NCBI GenBank assembly: GCA_017883165.1
Contig: JADGOC010000027.1
Span: forward strand, 1-32,624
Direction: 5' to 3'
Source of the DNA: Acidobacteriota bacterium
Lineage (GTDB): Bacteria > Acidobacteriota > Vicinamibacteria > Vicinamibacterales > CAVVIG01
DNA length: 32,624 nt
The notes below the pieces were generated by a model. It was given only the letters and a program-made list of their open reading frames with translations. It did no database searches and was not told the DNA's origin. Made by a program: the position numbers and the translations under genes. Of this stretch, positions 9,008 to 17,533 are shown piece after piece (the first letter of the stretch is position 1; every line of letters starts with the position of its first letter).

Positions 9008-10420
9008 CTACTGCCGCGCTGGCGGCGACGCCGATACCGCCCGCGCCGACTTCGCTCCATCTCGGATCTCGTGCTTCTTCATCTTGCTGTACAGCGTCGG
9101 CCGGTACAGCCCCAGAATCTGCGCCGCCTCCTGCTTGTTCCAGTTCGTGCGCTGGAGCGTCTGGAGGATCGCCATCTTCTCGATCTCCGCCAGGGTGCGG
9201 TGCGGCGGAATCACGAAATCGGCGGCGGTCGCCGATTCCTCGCGAATCGACTCCGGCAGATCGGTGACGGCGATTTCCGACCCCTTGGCCACGAGCACCG
9301 CGCGCTCGATCGCGTTCTCGAGCTCGCGGACGTTCCCGGACCAGCGGTTGCGAATCAGCAGGTGATACACCGACGGCGCCAGCGTCTTCACGTTCTTCTG
9401 ATACCGGGAGCGGAACTTGTCGAGGAAGTAGTCGCAGAGGAGCGGAATGTCCTCGGTGCGCTCGCGCAGCGGCGGCACGCGCATGGTAATCGTGTTGATG
9501 CGGAAATACAGATCCTCGCGCAGCTTTCCTTCGCGCAGCGACGCGTCGAGATCGCTGTTGGTCGCGCAGATCAGACGAAAATCGACGTGGACGATCCGGT
9601 CGCTGCCGATCGGCCGGTACTCGCGTTCCTGCAGCACGCGCAGGAGCTTGGTCTGCAGGTACGGCGGCATCTCCCCGATCTCGTCGAGCAGCAGCGAGCC
9701 GCCCTCGGCCATCTCGAACAGGCCTTCCTTGTCCATCGTGGCGCCGGTGAACGCGCCCTTCTTGTAGCCGAACAGCTCCGATTCGATCAGGTCCTTCGGG
9801 ATCGCCGCGCAGTTGATCTTGATGAACGGGCCCTTGTTCCGCTTGCTGTTGAAGTGAATCGCGTTGGCGATGAGCTCCTTGCCGGTGCCGTTCTCGCCCT
9901 GAAGGAGAATGTTCGCCTCGCTCGCCGCGACGCTCTCGACCAGGTCGAAGAGCTCCTGCATCTTCTTACTCTTGCCGATCACGTTCTGGAACTTGTAGCG
10001 GTCCTCCAGGCGCGCCTTGAGCTGCTCGTTCTCGTCGATGAGTGTCTTCTGCTTGATCGCCTTCTCGAGCTTGTCCAGGAGACGCTCGGCGTCGACCGGC
10101 TTCTCGAGGAAGTCGAACGCCCCCGCTTTCACCGCTTCGACCGACTGCGGAATATTCCCCTGGCCGGTGATGATAATCACCCCCGCTTCGGGATCGAGCT
10201 GCTTGAACCGACGAATCAGCTCGATGCCGTCCACATCGGGCAGCATCAGGTCGGTGATGACGGCATCGGGATGCCACGTCTTGAAGATCTCTTCGCCGCG
10301 TGTCCCAACGGGCGCGGTCTTGACCTCGAATCCGGCGTGCTCGAGCAGAACTTTCAACCACTCGGTCATCACCGGCTCATCGTCTATGGCGAGCACGCGT
10401 CTCTTGCGTTTAGGACTCAT
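9008..10420 (-). CDS. NtrC-family sigma-54-dependent response regulator
   Basis: Receiver (VLAIDDEPVMTEWL, VITDLMLPDVDG), AAA+ (GENGTGKELIANAIH; ELFGYKKGAFTGA), Fis-type HTH (NKQEAAQILGLYRPTLYSKMKKHEI). Confidence 0.95.
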   Translation of the reverse strand: MSPKRKRRVLAIDDEPVMTEWLKVLLEHAGFEVKTAPVGTRGEEIFKTWHPDAVITDLMLPDVDGIELIRRFKQLDPEAGVIIITGQGNIPQSVEAVKAGAFDFLEKPVDAERLLDKLEKAIKQKTLIDENEQLKARLEDRYKFQNVIGKSKKMQELFDLVESVAASEANILLQGENGTGKELIANAIHFNSKRNKGPFIKINCAAIPKDLIESELFGYKKGAFTGATMDKEGLFEMAEGGSLLLDEIGEMPPYLQTKLLRVLQEREYRPIGSDRIVHVDFRLICATNSDLDASLREGKLREDLYFRINTITMRVPPLRERTEDIPLLCDYFLDKFRSRYQKNVKTLAPSVYHLLIRNRWSGNVRELENAIERAVLVAKGSEIAVTDLPESIREESATAADFVIPPHRTLAEIEKMAILQTLQRTNWNKQEAAQILGLYRPTLYSKMKKHEIRDGAKSARAVSASPPARQ

Positions 10421-10450
10421 GGACAAGAAGTGTAGCAAGACAGCGCAACG

Positions 10451-10470
10451 TATGAATACACATCTTCATA
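10451..10470. repeat. Inverted repeat in divergent intergenic region
   Basis: TATGAA-N8-TTCATA in the AT-rich gap between the NtrC-type regulator and the plus-strand liu cluster. Confidence 0.35.
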
Positions 10471-10570
10471 AATCGGGTTCTATCGCTACATTTATAGATG
10501 AGCTTGTGGCATCTACCGTTCCCTGCCCTGCCCCGACGTCACTCACGCGGCTCGTGCCATAATTCCACGC

Positions 10571-10747
10571 ATGTCCGAGCCGACGCCGCCACCGCCCGCT
10601 CGTCCCATCACCCCACTCAGAGCCGGCCTGAGCTCACCGCAGGTGGACAAGATGCTGTGCGAGCGATGCGATGCCGAGATGTACCGCATGCACGCGGTCT
10701 GGCGCTGCGCGTCGTGCGGCTTCAAGGCCGATTGCTGCGGGTGGTGA
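10571..10747 (+). CDS. Small zinc-ribbon protein (58 aa)
   Basis: Manual translation MSEPTPPPPARPITPLRAGLSSPQVDKMLCERCDAEMYRMHAVWRCASCGFKADCCGW*; CxxC-N14-CxxC; stop 3 nt before the carboxyltransferase ATG. Confidence 0.75.
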   Translation: MSEPTPPPPARPITPLRAGLSSPQVDKMLCERCDAEMYRMHAVWRCASCGFKADCCGW

Positions 10748-10750
10748 CGA

Positions 10751-12358
10751 ATGGACGCGATCGAGTCTCACGTCAACGCCGCCGACCCTGGCTTCAAGAC
10801 CAACCACGACCGGATGCAGCAACTCGTCGCCCAGCTCCGCGATCGGCTGGCCGCCGTCGGTAACGGCGGCGGCCCGAAATACCTGCAGCGCCATCGCGAG
10901 CAAGGCAAGCTGCCGGTCCGCGAGCGGATCGACACGCTCATCGACCCCGGCTCGCCGTTTCTCGAGCTCTCGCCGCTCGCTGCGTTCGACATGTACGACA
11001 ACGGCGCGCCGTCGGCTGGAATCGTCACGGGCATCGGCCGCGTCTCGGGGCGCGAAGTGCTCATCGTCGCCAACGACGCGACGGTGAAGGGCGGCACCTA
11101 CTATCCGACGACGGTCAAGAAGCACATCCGCGCGCAGCAGATCGCGCTCGAGAACCGGCTGCCCTGCGTCTACCTGGTCGATTCGGGTGGGGCGTTTCTC
11201 CCTCTGCAAGCCGAGGTGTTCCCCGATCGCGAACATTTCGGCCGCATCTTCTTCAACCAGGCGCGCATGTCGGCGGAGCGCATTCCGCAGATCGCGGTCG
11301 TGATGGGATCCTGCACGGCCGGCGGCGCCTACGTGCCGGCGATGTCCGACGAAACGATCATCGTCAAAGGCACGGGGACGATTTTCTTGGGTGGGCCGCC
11401 GCTCGTCAAGGCGGCGACGGGCGAAGAGGTCACCGCCGAGGAGCTCGGCGGCGCCGATGTGCACACGCGGCTCTCGGGCGTAGCCGATTACTTCGCCGAG
11501 AACGACGAACACGCGCTCGCGTTGTGCCGCACTGTCGTCTCGACGCTGAACGCGGCGAAGCGGCTCCCCGCCGACATGACCGCCCCGGAAGAGCCGCGAT
11601 ACGACCCGGCGGAACTCTACGGCATCGTCAACGCGGACATCCGCAAGCAGTACGACGTCCGCGAAATCATCGCGCGCCTGGTGGACGGCTCACGCTTCGA
11701 CGAGTTCAAGGAGCGCTACGCGACGACGCTCGTGACGGGATTCGCGCGGCTGCACGGATTTCTCGTGGGCATCATCGCCAACAACGGCGTGCTGTTTTCG
11801 GAATCGGCGCTCAAGGCGACGCATTTCATCGAGCTCTGCAACCTGCGGGGCATTCCGCTCATCTTCCTGCAGAATATCACCGGCTTCATGGTCGGCCGGC
11901 AGTACGAGCGCGCGGGAATCGCGAAGGACGGCGCCAAGATGGTCCACGCGGTGGCAAATTCCGTGGTGCCCAAGTTCACGGTGATCATCGGCGGGTCCTT
12001 CGGGGCGGGCAATTACGGTATGTGCGGCCGCGCGTACGAGCCGCGGCTGCTGTGGATGTGGCCGAACGCGCGCATCTCGGTCATGGGCGGCGAGCAGGCG
12101 GCCGGCGTCCTGACGACCGTCAAGCGCGAGCAGCTCGCGCGCGAGGGCAAGCCGTTCTCCGCCGACGACGAACAGGCGATCCGCCAGCCGATCCTCGACA
12201 AGTACGATCACGAGGGCTCTCCCTACTACTCCACCGCGCGGCTGTGGGACGACGGGATCCTCGACCCGGCCGAGACGCGACAGGCGCTGGCGCTCGGGTT
12301 GTCCGCGGCCTTCAACGCGCCGATCCCCGAGGCGCGTTTCGGTGTCTTTCGAATGTAA
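10751..12358 (+). CDS. liuB: Acyl-CoA carboxylase carboxyltransferase subunit (methylcrotonyl-CoA carboxylase beta-type)
   Basis: Full carboxyltransferase [79 protein letters not shown]; liu gene context. Confidence 0.9.
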   Translation: MDAIESHVNAADPGFKTNHDRMQQLVAQLRDRLAAVGNGGGPKYLQRHREQGKLPVRERIDTLIDPGSPFLELSPLAAFDMYDNGAPSAGIVTGIGRVSGREVLIVANDATVKGGTYYPTTVKKHIRAQQIALENRLPCVYLVDSGGAFLPLQAEVFPDREHFGRIFFNQARMSAERIPQIAVVMGSCTAGGAYVPAMSDETIIVKGTGTIFLGGPPLVKAATGEEVTAEELGGADVHTRLSGVADYFAENDEHALALCRTVVSTLNAAKRLPADMTAPEEPRYDPAELYGIVNADIRKQYDVREIIARLVDGSRFDEFKERYATTLVTGFARLHGFLVGIIANNGVLFSESALKATHFIELCNLRGIPLIFLQNITGFMVGRQYERAGIAKDGAKMVHAVANSVVPKFTVIIGGSFGAGNYGMCGRAYEPRLLWMWPNARISVMGGEQAAGVLTTVKREQLAREGKPFSADDEQAIRQPILDKYDHEGSPYYSTARLWDDGILDPAETRQALALGLSAAFNAPIPEARFGVFRM

Positions 12359-12361
12359 GAA

Positions 12362-12464
12362 GCACTACCACGGAGGACACAGCGGAGAAACGGAGGGCAC
12401 GGCCACATAATGTATTCATAGAAACCGTGAACTCCGTTGACCTCCGTGACCTCCGTGTTAGTGC
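12362..12464. repeat. Imperfect palindromic intergenic element
   Basis: Left arm GCACTACCACGGAGGACACAGCGGAGAAACGGAGG; reverse complement of right arm GCACTAACACGGAGGTCACGGAGGTCAACGGAG. Confidence 0.7.
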
Positions 12465-12479
12465 CTTTCACATGGTCCT

Positions 12480-13298
12480 ATGTCCTACAAGTATCTGAGC
12501 ACCAAACGCGACGGCGCGGTCGAGTACCTGACCCTCAACCGCCCTGAGGTGCGCAACGCCTTCAACGAAGAGGTCATCGCCGAGCTGACGGCGTGGACGG
12601 CGGCAGCCGCTGCGGCGGCGCGCCCAGCGAGCGCAGCGAGCGACGCAAACAATATCGGCCTGCGCGTGGTCGTGCTCGCTGGCGCGGGGAAAGTCTTCTG
12701 CGCCGGCGCCGATCTCACGTGGATGTCGAAGATGGTCCACTACAGCGAGGAGGAGAATCTGCGCGACGCCACGGCGATGTCGCGCATGTTCGCGGCGCTC
12801 GACGCGCTCCCGGTGCCGCTCATCGGCCGTGTTCATGGCGCGGCGCTCGGGGGCGGCTGCGGCCTCGCCGCCGTCTGCGACATCGTCGTCGCCGACGACC
12901 AGGCGGTGTTTGGCTTCACCGAGGTGAAGCTGGGGATCCTGCCGGCGGTCATTTCGCCGTTCGCGCTCGCCAAGATCGGCCGATCGGCGGCGCGCGAGCT
13001 GTTTCTGACCGGCGCCCGCTTCCCGGCGGCGCGCGCGCGAGAGATCGGCCTGGCGCACGCGGTGGTGCCCGCGTCCGAGCTCGATGCGACCGTCGAGCAA
13101 TACGTGCGCGAGATTCTGACGGCGGGTCCCGAAGGCGTCGCCGCCGCGAAGGCGCTCATTGCCGACGTGTGGAGGCTGACGAGTAAAGACGCGATGCCGG
13201 TCACCGCGAGCGCCATCGCCGCGAGGCGCGTCTCGCCCGAGGGCCAGGAAGGCATGAAGGCGTTCCTCGAAAAGCGCAAGCCTTCATGGAGCGCTTGA
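12480..13298 (+). CDS. liuC: Enoyl-CoA hydratase/isomerase family, probable methylglutaconyl-CoA hydratase
   Basis: Crotonase motifs FCAGADLTWM and GRVHGAALGGGCGLAAVCDIVVA; located between MCC subunits. Confidence 0.85.
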   Translation: MSYKYLSTKRDGAVEYLTLNRPEVRNAFNEEVIAELTAWTAAAAAAARPASAASDANNIGLRVVVLAGAGKVFCAGADLTWMSKMVHYSEEENLRDATAMSRMFAALDALPVPLIGRVHGAALGGGCGLAAVCDIVVADDQAVFGFTEVKLGILPAVISPFALAKIGRSAARELFLTGARFPAARAREIGLAHAVVPASELDATVEQYVREILTAGPEGVAAAKALIADVWRLTSKDAMPVTASAIAARRVSPEGQEGMKAFLEKRKPSWSA

Positions 13299-13305
13299 CC
13301 GCGTC

Positions 13306-14805
13306 ATGATCCGCCGCCTGCTCGTGGCCAACCGCGGCGAGATCGCGCTGCGCATCATCCGCGCGTGCCGCGAGCTCGGCATCGAGACGGTGGCCGTGTA
13401 CTCCGAGGCCGACCGTCGCGCGCCGCACGTGGCCGCCGCCGACCGCGCCGTGGGGATCGGCCCCGCTGCCGCCGCCGAAAGCTACCTGTCGATTCCGCGC
13501 ATCCTCGACGCCGCGCGCGCCAGCGGCGCGGACGCGCTGCATCCCGGCTACGGCTTCCTCGCCGAGAATCCCGCGTTCGCGGCAGCCTGCGAACAGGCCG
13601 GCGTCATCTTCGTGGGCCCGCCCTCACAGGTGCTCGCGCAGATGGGATCGAAGATCGGCGCGCGCCGGCTGATGCAGACGGCCGGCGTCCCGGTCGTGCC
13701 CGGCGAAACTCCCGAGGATCAAAGCGACGACGAGCTGCGGCGCGCCGTGGACCGCGTCGGGCTGCCGGCGGTCGTGAAGGCGTCGGCCGGCGGCGGCGGC
13801 AAAGGCATGCGGCTCGTCCGGCGTGCCGAGGAGATCGCCGACGCGATTCAGGCCGCGCGCCGCGAGGCGGTCGCCGCGTTCGGCGACGGCACGTTGTACG
13901 TGGAGCGGCTCGTCGAACGGCCACGCCACGTCGAGGTGCAGGTGTTCGCCGACGGCCACGGCCAGGTCGTGCACCTCTTCGAGCGCGAGTGCTCGGTCCA
14001 GCGGCGGCATCAGAAGATCATCGAGGAGAGCCCGTCGCCGGCGCTGACGCCCGCCTTGCGCGAGCAGATGACCGGCGCCGCCGTGCAAGCCGCGCGTGCC
14101 GCCGGCTACCGCAACGCCGGCACGATCGAATTCCTCATCGAGGGGACGGGCAACGACGCACGCTTCTATTTTCTCGAAATGAACACCCGCCTTCAGGTCG
14201 AGCATCCGGTCACGGAACAAGTCACGGGCGTCGATCTCGTCCGCGCGCAGCTCGTCGTGGCTTCAGGCGAGCCGCTACCCTGGCCCCAGAGCGCGCTCAC
14301 CCAGCGTGGGCACGCCATCGAAGCGCGGATCTACGCCGAAGATCCGTCCCACGGTTTCATGCCGCAAGCGGGCCGCTTGCTGCTCTACCGCGAGCCTCGA
14401 CTGCCCGGCGTGCGGATCGATTCGGGCGTAGTCGAAGGCGGCGATGTGTCGATCTACTACGATCCGATGATCGCCAAGGTCATCGCGACGGGCGAAACGC
14501 GCGAGTCCGCGACGGCGCGCCTCATCGCCGCCCTGCGCGATTATCCGATCCTCGGCATTCGTACCAACGTTCCCTTGCTTCTCAGGATTCTCGAGCATTC
14601 GCGATTTCAGGCGGGCGACATCGACACCGGCTTTCTCGACGGCGAGGGCGCCGCGCTGGCTGAAGCCCTCGACATCGAGACGCCGCCATGGGTCCGCGCC
14701 GCGCTGGCTGCCGACGACGAGCCCAGCCACCAGCCACCAGCCACCAGCCACCAATCCCTCGACGCGTGGGATCCGTGGCGCCAGCTCCGGGATTGGCGCG
14801 GGTGA
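13306..14805 (+). CDS. liuD: Biotin carboxylase subunit (MCC alpha-type, lacking BCCP domain)
   Basis: MIRRLLVANRGEIALRIIRACRELGIETVAVYSEAD; ATP-grasp KASAGGGGKGMRLV; FLEMNTRLQVEHPVTEQVTG. Confidence 0.93.
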   Translation: MIRRLLVANRGEIALRIIRACRELGIETVAVYSEADRRAPHVAAADRAVGIGPAAAAESYLSIPRILDAARASGADALHPGYGFLAENPAFAAACEQAGVIFVGPPSQVLAQMGSKIGARRLMQTAGVPVVPGETPEDQSDDELRRAVDRVGLPAVVKASAGGGGKGMRLVRRAEEIADAIQAARREAVAAFGDGTLYVERLVERPRHVEVQVFADGHGQVVHLFERECSVQRRHQKIIEESPSPALTPALREQMTGAAVQAARAAGYRNAGTIEFLIEGTGNDARFYFLEMNTRLQVEHPVTEQVTGVDLVRAQLVVASGEPLPWPQSALTQRGHAIEARIYAEDPSHGFMPQAGRLLLYREPRLPGVRIDSGVVEGGDVSIYYDPMIAKVIATGETRESATARLIAALRDYPILGIRTNVPLLLRILEHSRFQAGDIDTGFLDGEGAALAEALDIETPPWVRAALAADDEPSHQPPATSHQSLDAWDPWRQLRDWRG

Positions 14806-15209
14806 TGTCCAGTCCGTTTTCCGTCACGCGCATCGCCGACGGCACCTATCGCGTCGAAACCGACCGGCAGAGCGAGACGGTCTACGTCGCTGGCCCTCCG
14901 GCGAACCGATGGGCATTCTGGAACGGCCACGTATTCCGCGACACGCGTGCGGCGGAAGCCGCCGCGGCCCATGCCGCGCGGCCGCGGACCGCCGTCGTGC
15001 AATCGCTGACCGCACCGATGCCCGCCACCGTCATCAAGGTGCTCGTCGCGCCGGGCGCCACGGTGAAGAAGGGCGACACGGTGATCATCCTCGAAGCCAT
15101 GAAGATGGAGTTGCCCATCCGGGCGCCGGCCGATGCCACCGTCATGGCCGTACACTGCCGCGAGGGCGAGTTGGTGCAGCCGGACGCGCCATTAATTGAA
15201 TTGACATGA
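14805..15209 (+). CDS. Biotin carboxyl carrier protein
   Basis: Starts MSSPFSVTRIADGTYRVETD; biotinylation motif EAMKMELPIRAPADATV; ATG overlaps the biotin carboxylase stop (TGATG). Confidence 0.88.
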   Translation: MSSPFSVTRIADGTYRVETDRQSETVYVAGPPANRWAFWNGHVFRDTRAAEAAAAHAARPRTAVVQSLTAPMPATVIKVLVAPGATVKKGDTVIILEAMKMELPIRAPADATVMAVHCREGELVQPDAPLIELT

Positions 15210-16102
15210 CCCCACGCCGCATCACCATCGTCGAGGTCGGCCCGCGCGACGGACTGCAGAACGAACACGTGTCGATCAGCACGGCCGACAAGATCGAGTT
15301 CGTGAACCGCTTGAGCGCCGCGGCGCTGCCGGTGATCGAAGTCTCCGCCTTCGTCAGCCCCAAGTGGGTGCCGCAGATGGCGGATGCGGCCGACGTCTTC
15401 AAGGGGATCACGCGCCGGCCGGGCACCCGCTACACCGCGCTCGTGCCGAACCTGGCCGGACTCGATCGCGCGATCGCGGCAGGCGTCACCGAAGTCGCGG
15501 TCTTCGCCGCCTCGACCGAGACCTTCAGCCGCAAGAACATCAACCAGAGCATCGAGGAATCGCTCGTCACCTACAAACAGGTCTGCGACCGCGCGCTCGC
15601 GGCCGGCCTTCGCGTTCGCGCATATTTGTCCACCGCCTTCGGCTGCCCGTACGAAGGCGAGGTTGCGCCGCAGATCGTCGCCGACCTCGCGGCGCGGCTC
15701 GTCGGACTCGGCGTGTTCGAAGTGGCCGTCAGCGACACGATCGGCATCGCGCATCCCGGGCAGATTCCGCGTGTCCTCGACGCGGTCCTCGCGCGCGTGC
15801 CGGTCAGCGAGATCGCGCTGCACTTTCACGATACGCGTGGGACCGCGCTCGCCAACGTGCTCGCGGCGCTGCCATATGGCGTGGGAACCTTTGACGGGTC
15901 GGCGGGAGGACTGGGCGGCTGCCCCTACGCGCCTGGCGCCGCGGGGAATCTCGCCACCGATGATCTGGTCTACATGCTGGATGGGTTGGGAATCGAAACC
16001 GGGGTGTCGCTGCCGGCGCTTTCGGAGGCGTCGGCGTTCATCGGCGCGCGGCTCGATCACCCGCTGCCGTCAAGATACGCGCAGGCGGTCAAACATTCGT
16101 AG
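15206..16102 (+). CDS. liuE: Hydroxymethylglutaryl-CoA lyase
   Basis: TIVEVGPRDGLQNEHVSISTADKIEFVNRLS; FHDTRGTALANVLAAL; GGLGGCPYAPGAAGNLATDDLVYML; ATGA overlap with BCCP gene. Confidence 0.93.
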   Translation: MTPRRITIVEVGPRDGLQNEHVSISTADKIEFVNRLSAAALPVIEVSAFVSPKWVPQMADAADVFKGITRRPGTRYTALVPNLAGLDRAIAAGVTEVAVFAASTETFSRKNINQSIEESLVTYKQVCDRALAAGLRVRAYLSTAFGCPYEGEVAPQIVADLAARLVGLGVFEVAVSDTIGIAHPGQIPRVLDAVLARVPVSEIALHFHDTRGTALANVLAALPYGVGTFDGSAGGLGGCPYAPGAAGNLATDDLVYMLDGLGIETGVSLPALSEASAFIGARLDHPLPSRYAQAVKHS

Positions 16103-16110
16103 GGGCGGCG

Positions 16111-16437
16111 TTACGTGGTTTCCTGCAGCACCTTCACCACTTCTTCGAACGGCACCATGTTGATGGCGTCGTAGTCGGCCGGGCAGCCGAACTCGCGCTG
16201 CTGGGGAGCGGTGGGATTGCCGAGCGTCACGCACAAGCCGCATCCGATGCACAAGTCCGCGCGCACGGCGCACACCATCCGGCCGTCGCGATCCGGCTCT
16301 TCGATGATGCAGCTGGCGACGGGGCAGGCGGCTTGACAGATCGAACACGCAAACGCGCCGAAACAGGCGTCGGGATCGATGACGGCGATCGTTTTCGGCG
16401 CTTTCTTGCGCGCGCCGCCCATCATCTTGGTCCACAT
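16111..16437 (-). CDS. Ferredoxin-like 4Fe-4S protein
   Basis: DACFGAFACSICQAACPV and ADLCIGCGLCVTLGNP...EFGCP cysteine clusters. Confidence 0.8.
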   Translation of the reverse strand: MWTKMMGGARKKAPKTIAVIDPDACFGAFACSICQAACPVASCIIEEPDRDGRMVCAVRADLCIGCGLCVTLGNPTAPQQREFGCPADYDAINMVPFEEVVKVLQETT

Positions 16438-16457
16438 GGGACCAAATTATACGCGAT

Positions 16458-17024
16458 TTAGTGGATCGGATGGCCCGATGGCGGCTCCGCCGCCTCGGGC
16501 ATCGTCGCAAAAAGCGACGACGTGTCTTCGTAGATCGCACCAAGGGCGTTGGTGCCGAAATATCGCGGGTTGGTCGAGTCGGACGGATCCGCGCCGGCCT
16601 TGAAGGCCTGCGCCCCGTTGTTCGGGCCGATCAGATTGCACGAGTCCGGCGCGCCCACCATCGACGTGCCGGTCATTTGGATGGTGTAGCCACCCTTGTC
16701 AACCGTCGGGCCCGTCCCCATGTCGCTGGCGACAAATCCGTAACTGGAGCCGATCGGCGGCTTGGCAAGCGACGGCAGATCCGGCGCGTAATACCCGTTT
16801 CCGCAAGACAGCGCGAATGCCAGTTGCGCGGTGCTCAGGGTGCGCATCGTCGAGATGGCGGAGGCGGCGGTGGCTGAAGTTCTGGCCGACATGAGGCGGG
16901 GCACGGCGATCGCGGACAGGACGCCGATGATGCCGCACACGAACAGTAAGTCGATGAGGGCAAATCCTTTATCGCTACGTGAGCGCACGTCGTCCTGTGG
17001 TCGCGGACCCCCGGCCATGAGCAT
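16458..17024 (-). CDS. Type IV pilin-like / prepilin-type N-terminal methylation protein
   Basis: SDKG|FALIDLLFVCGIIGVLSAIAVPRLMSAR type III signal and hydrophobic helix; Cys pair in C-terminal region. Confidence 0.85.
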   Translation of the reverse strand: MLMAGGPRPQDDVRSRSDKGFALIDLLFVCGIIGVLSAIAVPRLMSARTSATAASAISTMRTLSTAQLAFALSCGNGYYAPDLPSLAKPPIGSSYGFVASDMGTGPTVDKGGYTIQMTGTSMVGAPDSCNLIGPNNGAQAFKAGADPSDSTNPRYFGTNALGAIYEDTSSLFATMPEAAEPPSGHPIH

Positions 17025-17104
17025 AAAAATTCTATATTATGTTTTCGGCTGAAAGGCCGTAGACCTGTAGGCCCGGCCCCTCAGCCCGGTGACACCCGGC
17101 CGCG

Positions 17105-17509
17105 TCAACCCTGCGGGGGATGCTTCGTGCGCCACTCCTCGCTCTTCTTGATCGCCGTCGCCACTCTTTCTTCCGCCTCGGCCTCTGTCAGCCCATTCAG
17201 GCGATTACGCAGGTACGCGTCGAAGACCCACGCGCTGATGCCTTCGTAATCGGGATGGCCGCTGATCCAGAGGCCCTCCGGCCGCTGAAGGCCGTCGGGT
17301 GATTTGTAGAAGGCGTCCAGCCACATCATCACGCGCTGAATCTCCGGCCCCTGGTTTTCCATCGAATCGGCGGTGAGATGCTGCGCGCGCGCGAGCGCCG
17401 GCGCCTGCTCGTCGGCCAGTTGGGCGCGGAGCTGTCCGTTCTGGCTGTAGAAATGAAACGAAGTTGCGGCGAGGATCGCCGCGGCCACCGCGAGGACACG
17501 AGTCAGCAT
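17105..17509 (-). CDS. Hypothetical protein with N-terminal signal/anchor
   Basis: MLTRVLAVAAAILAATSFHFYSQNGQLRAQLADEQ.... Confidence 0.75.
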   Translation of the reverse strand: MLTRVLAVAAAILAATSFHFYSQNGQLRAQLADEQAPALARAQHLTADSMENQGPEIQRVMMWLDAFYKSPDGLQRPEGLWISGHPDYEGISAWVFDAYLRNRLNGLTEAEAEERVATAIKKSEEWRTKHPPQG

Positions 17510-17533
17510 AGTGGGGGGATTGTACTCGGACTG

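Noticed and set aside
8900-10435. 511-aa plus-strand ORF
   Set aside because: Antisense to the NtrC-type regulator, which has all expected domains.
10500-10570. Sigma-54 (-24/-12) promoter for the liu cluster
   Set aside because: TGGCAT-N5-GTTCC and the reverse-strand TGGCAC-N5-GCGTG have poor -12 elements; not convincing.
17025-17104. c-di-GMP (GEMM) riboswitch upstream of the pilin-like gene
   Set aside because: Checked for the conserved GEMM landmarks and did not find them; kept only as an unspecified structured region.
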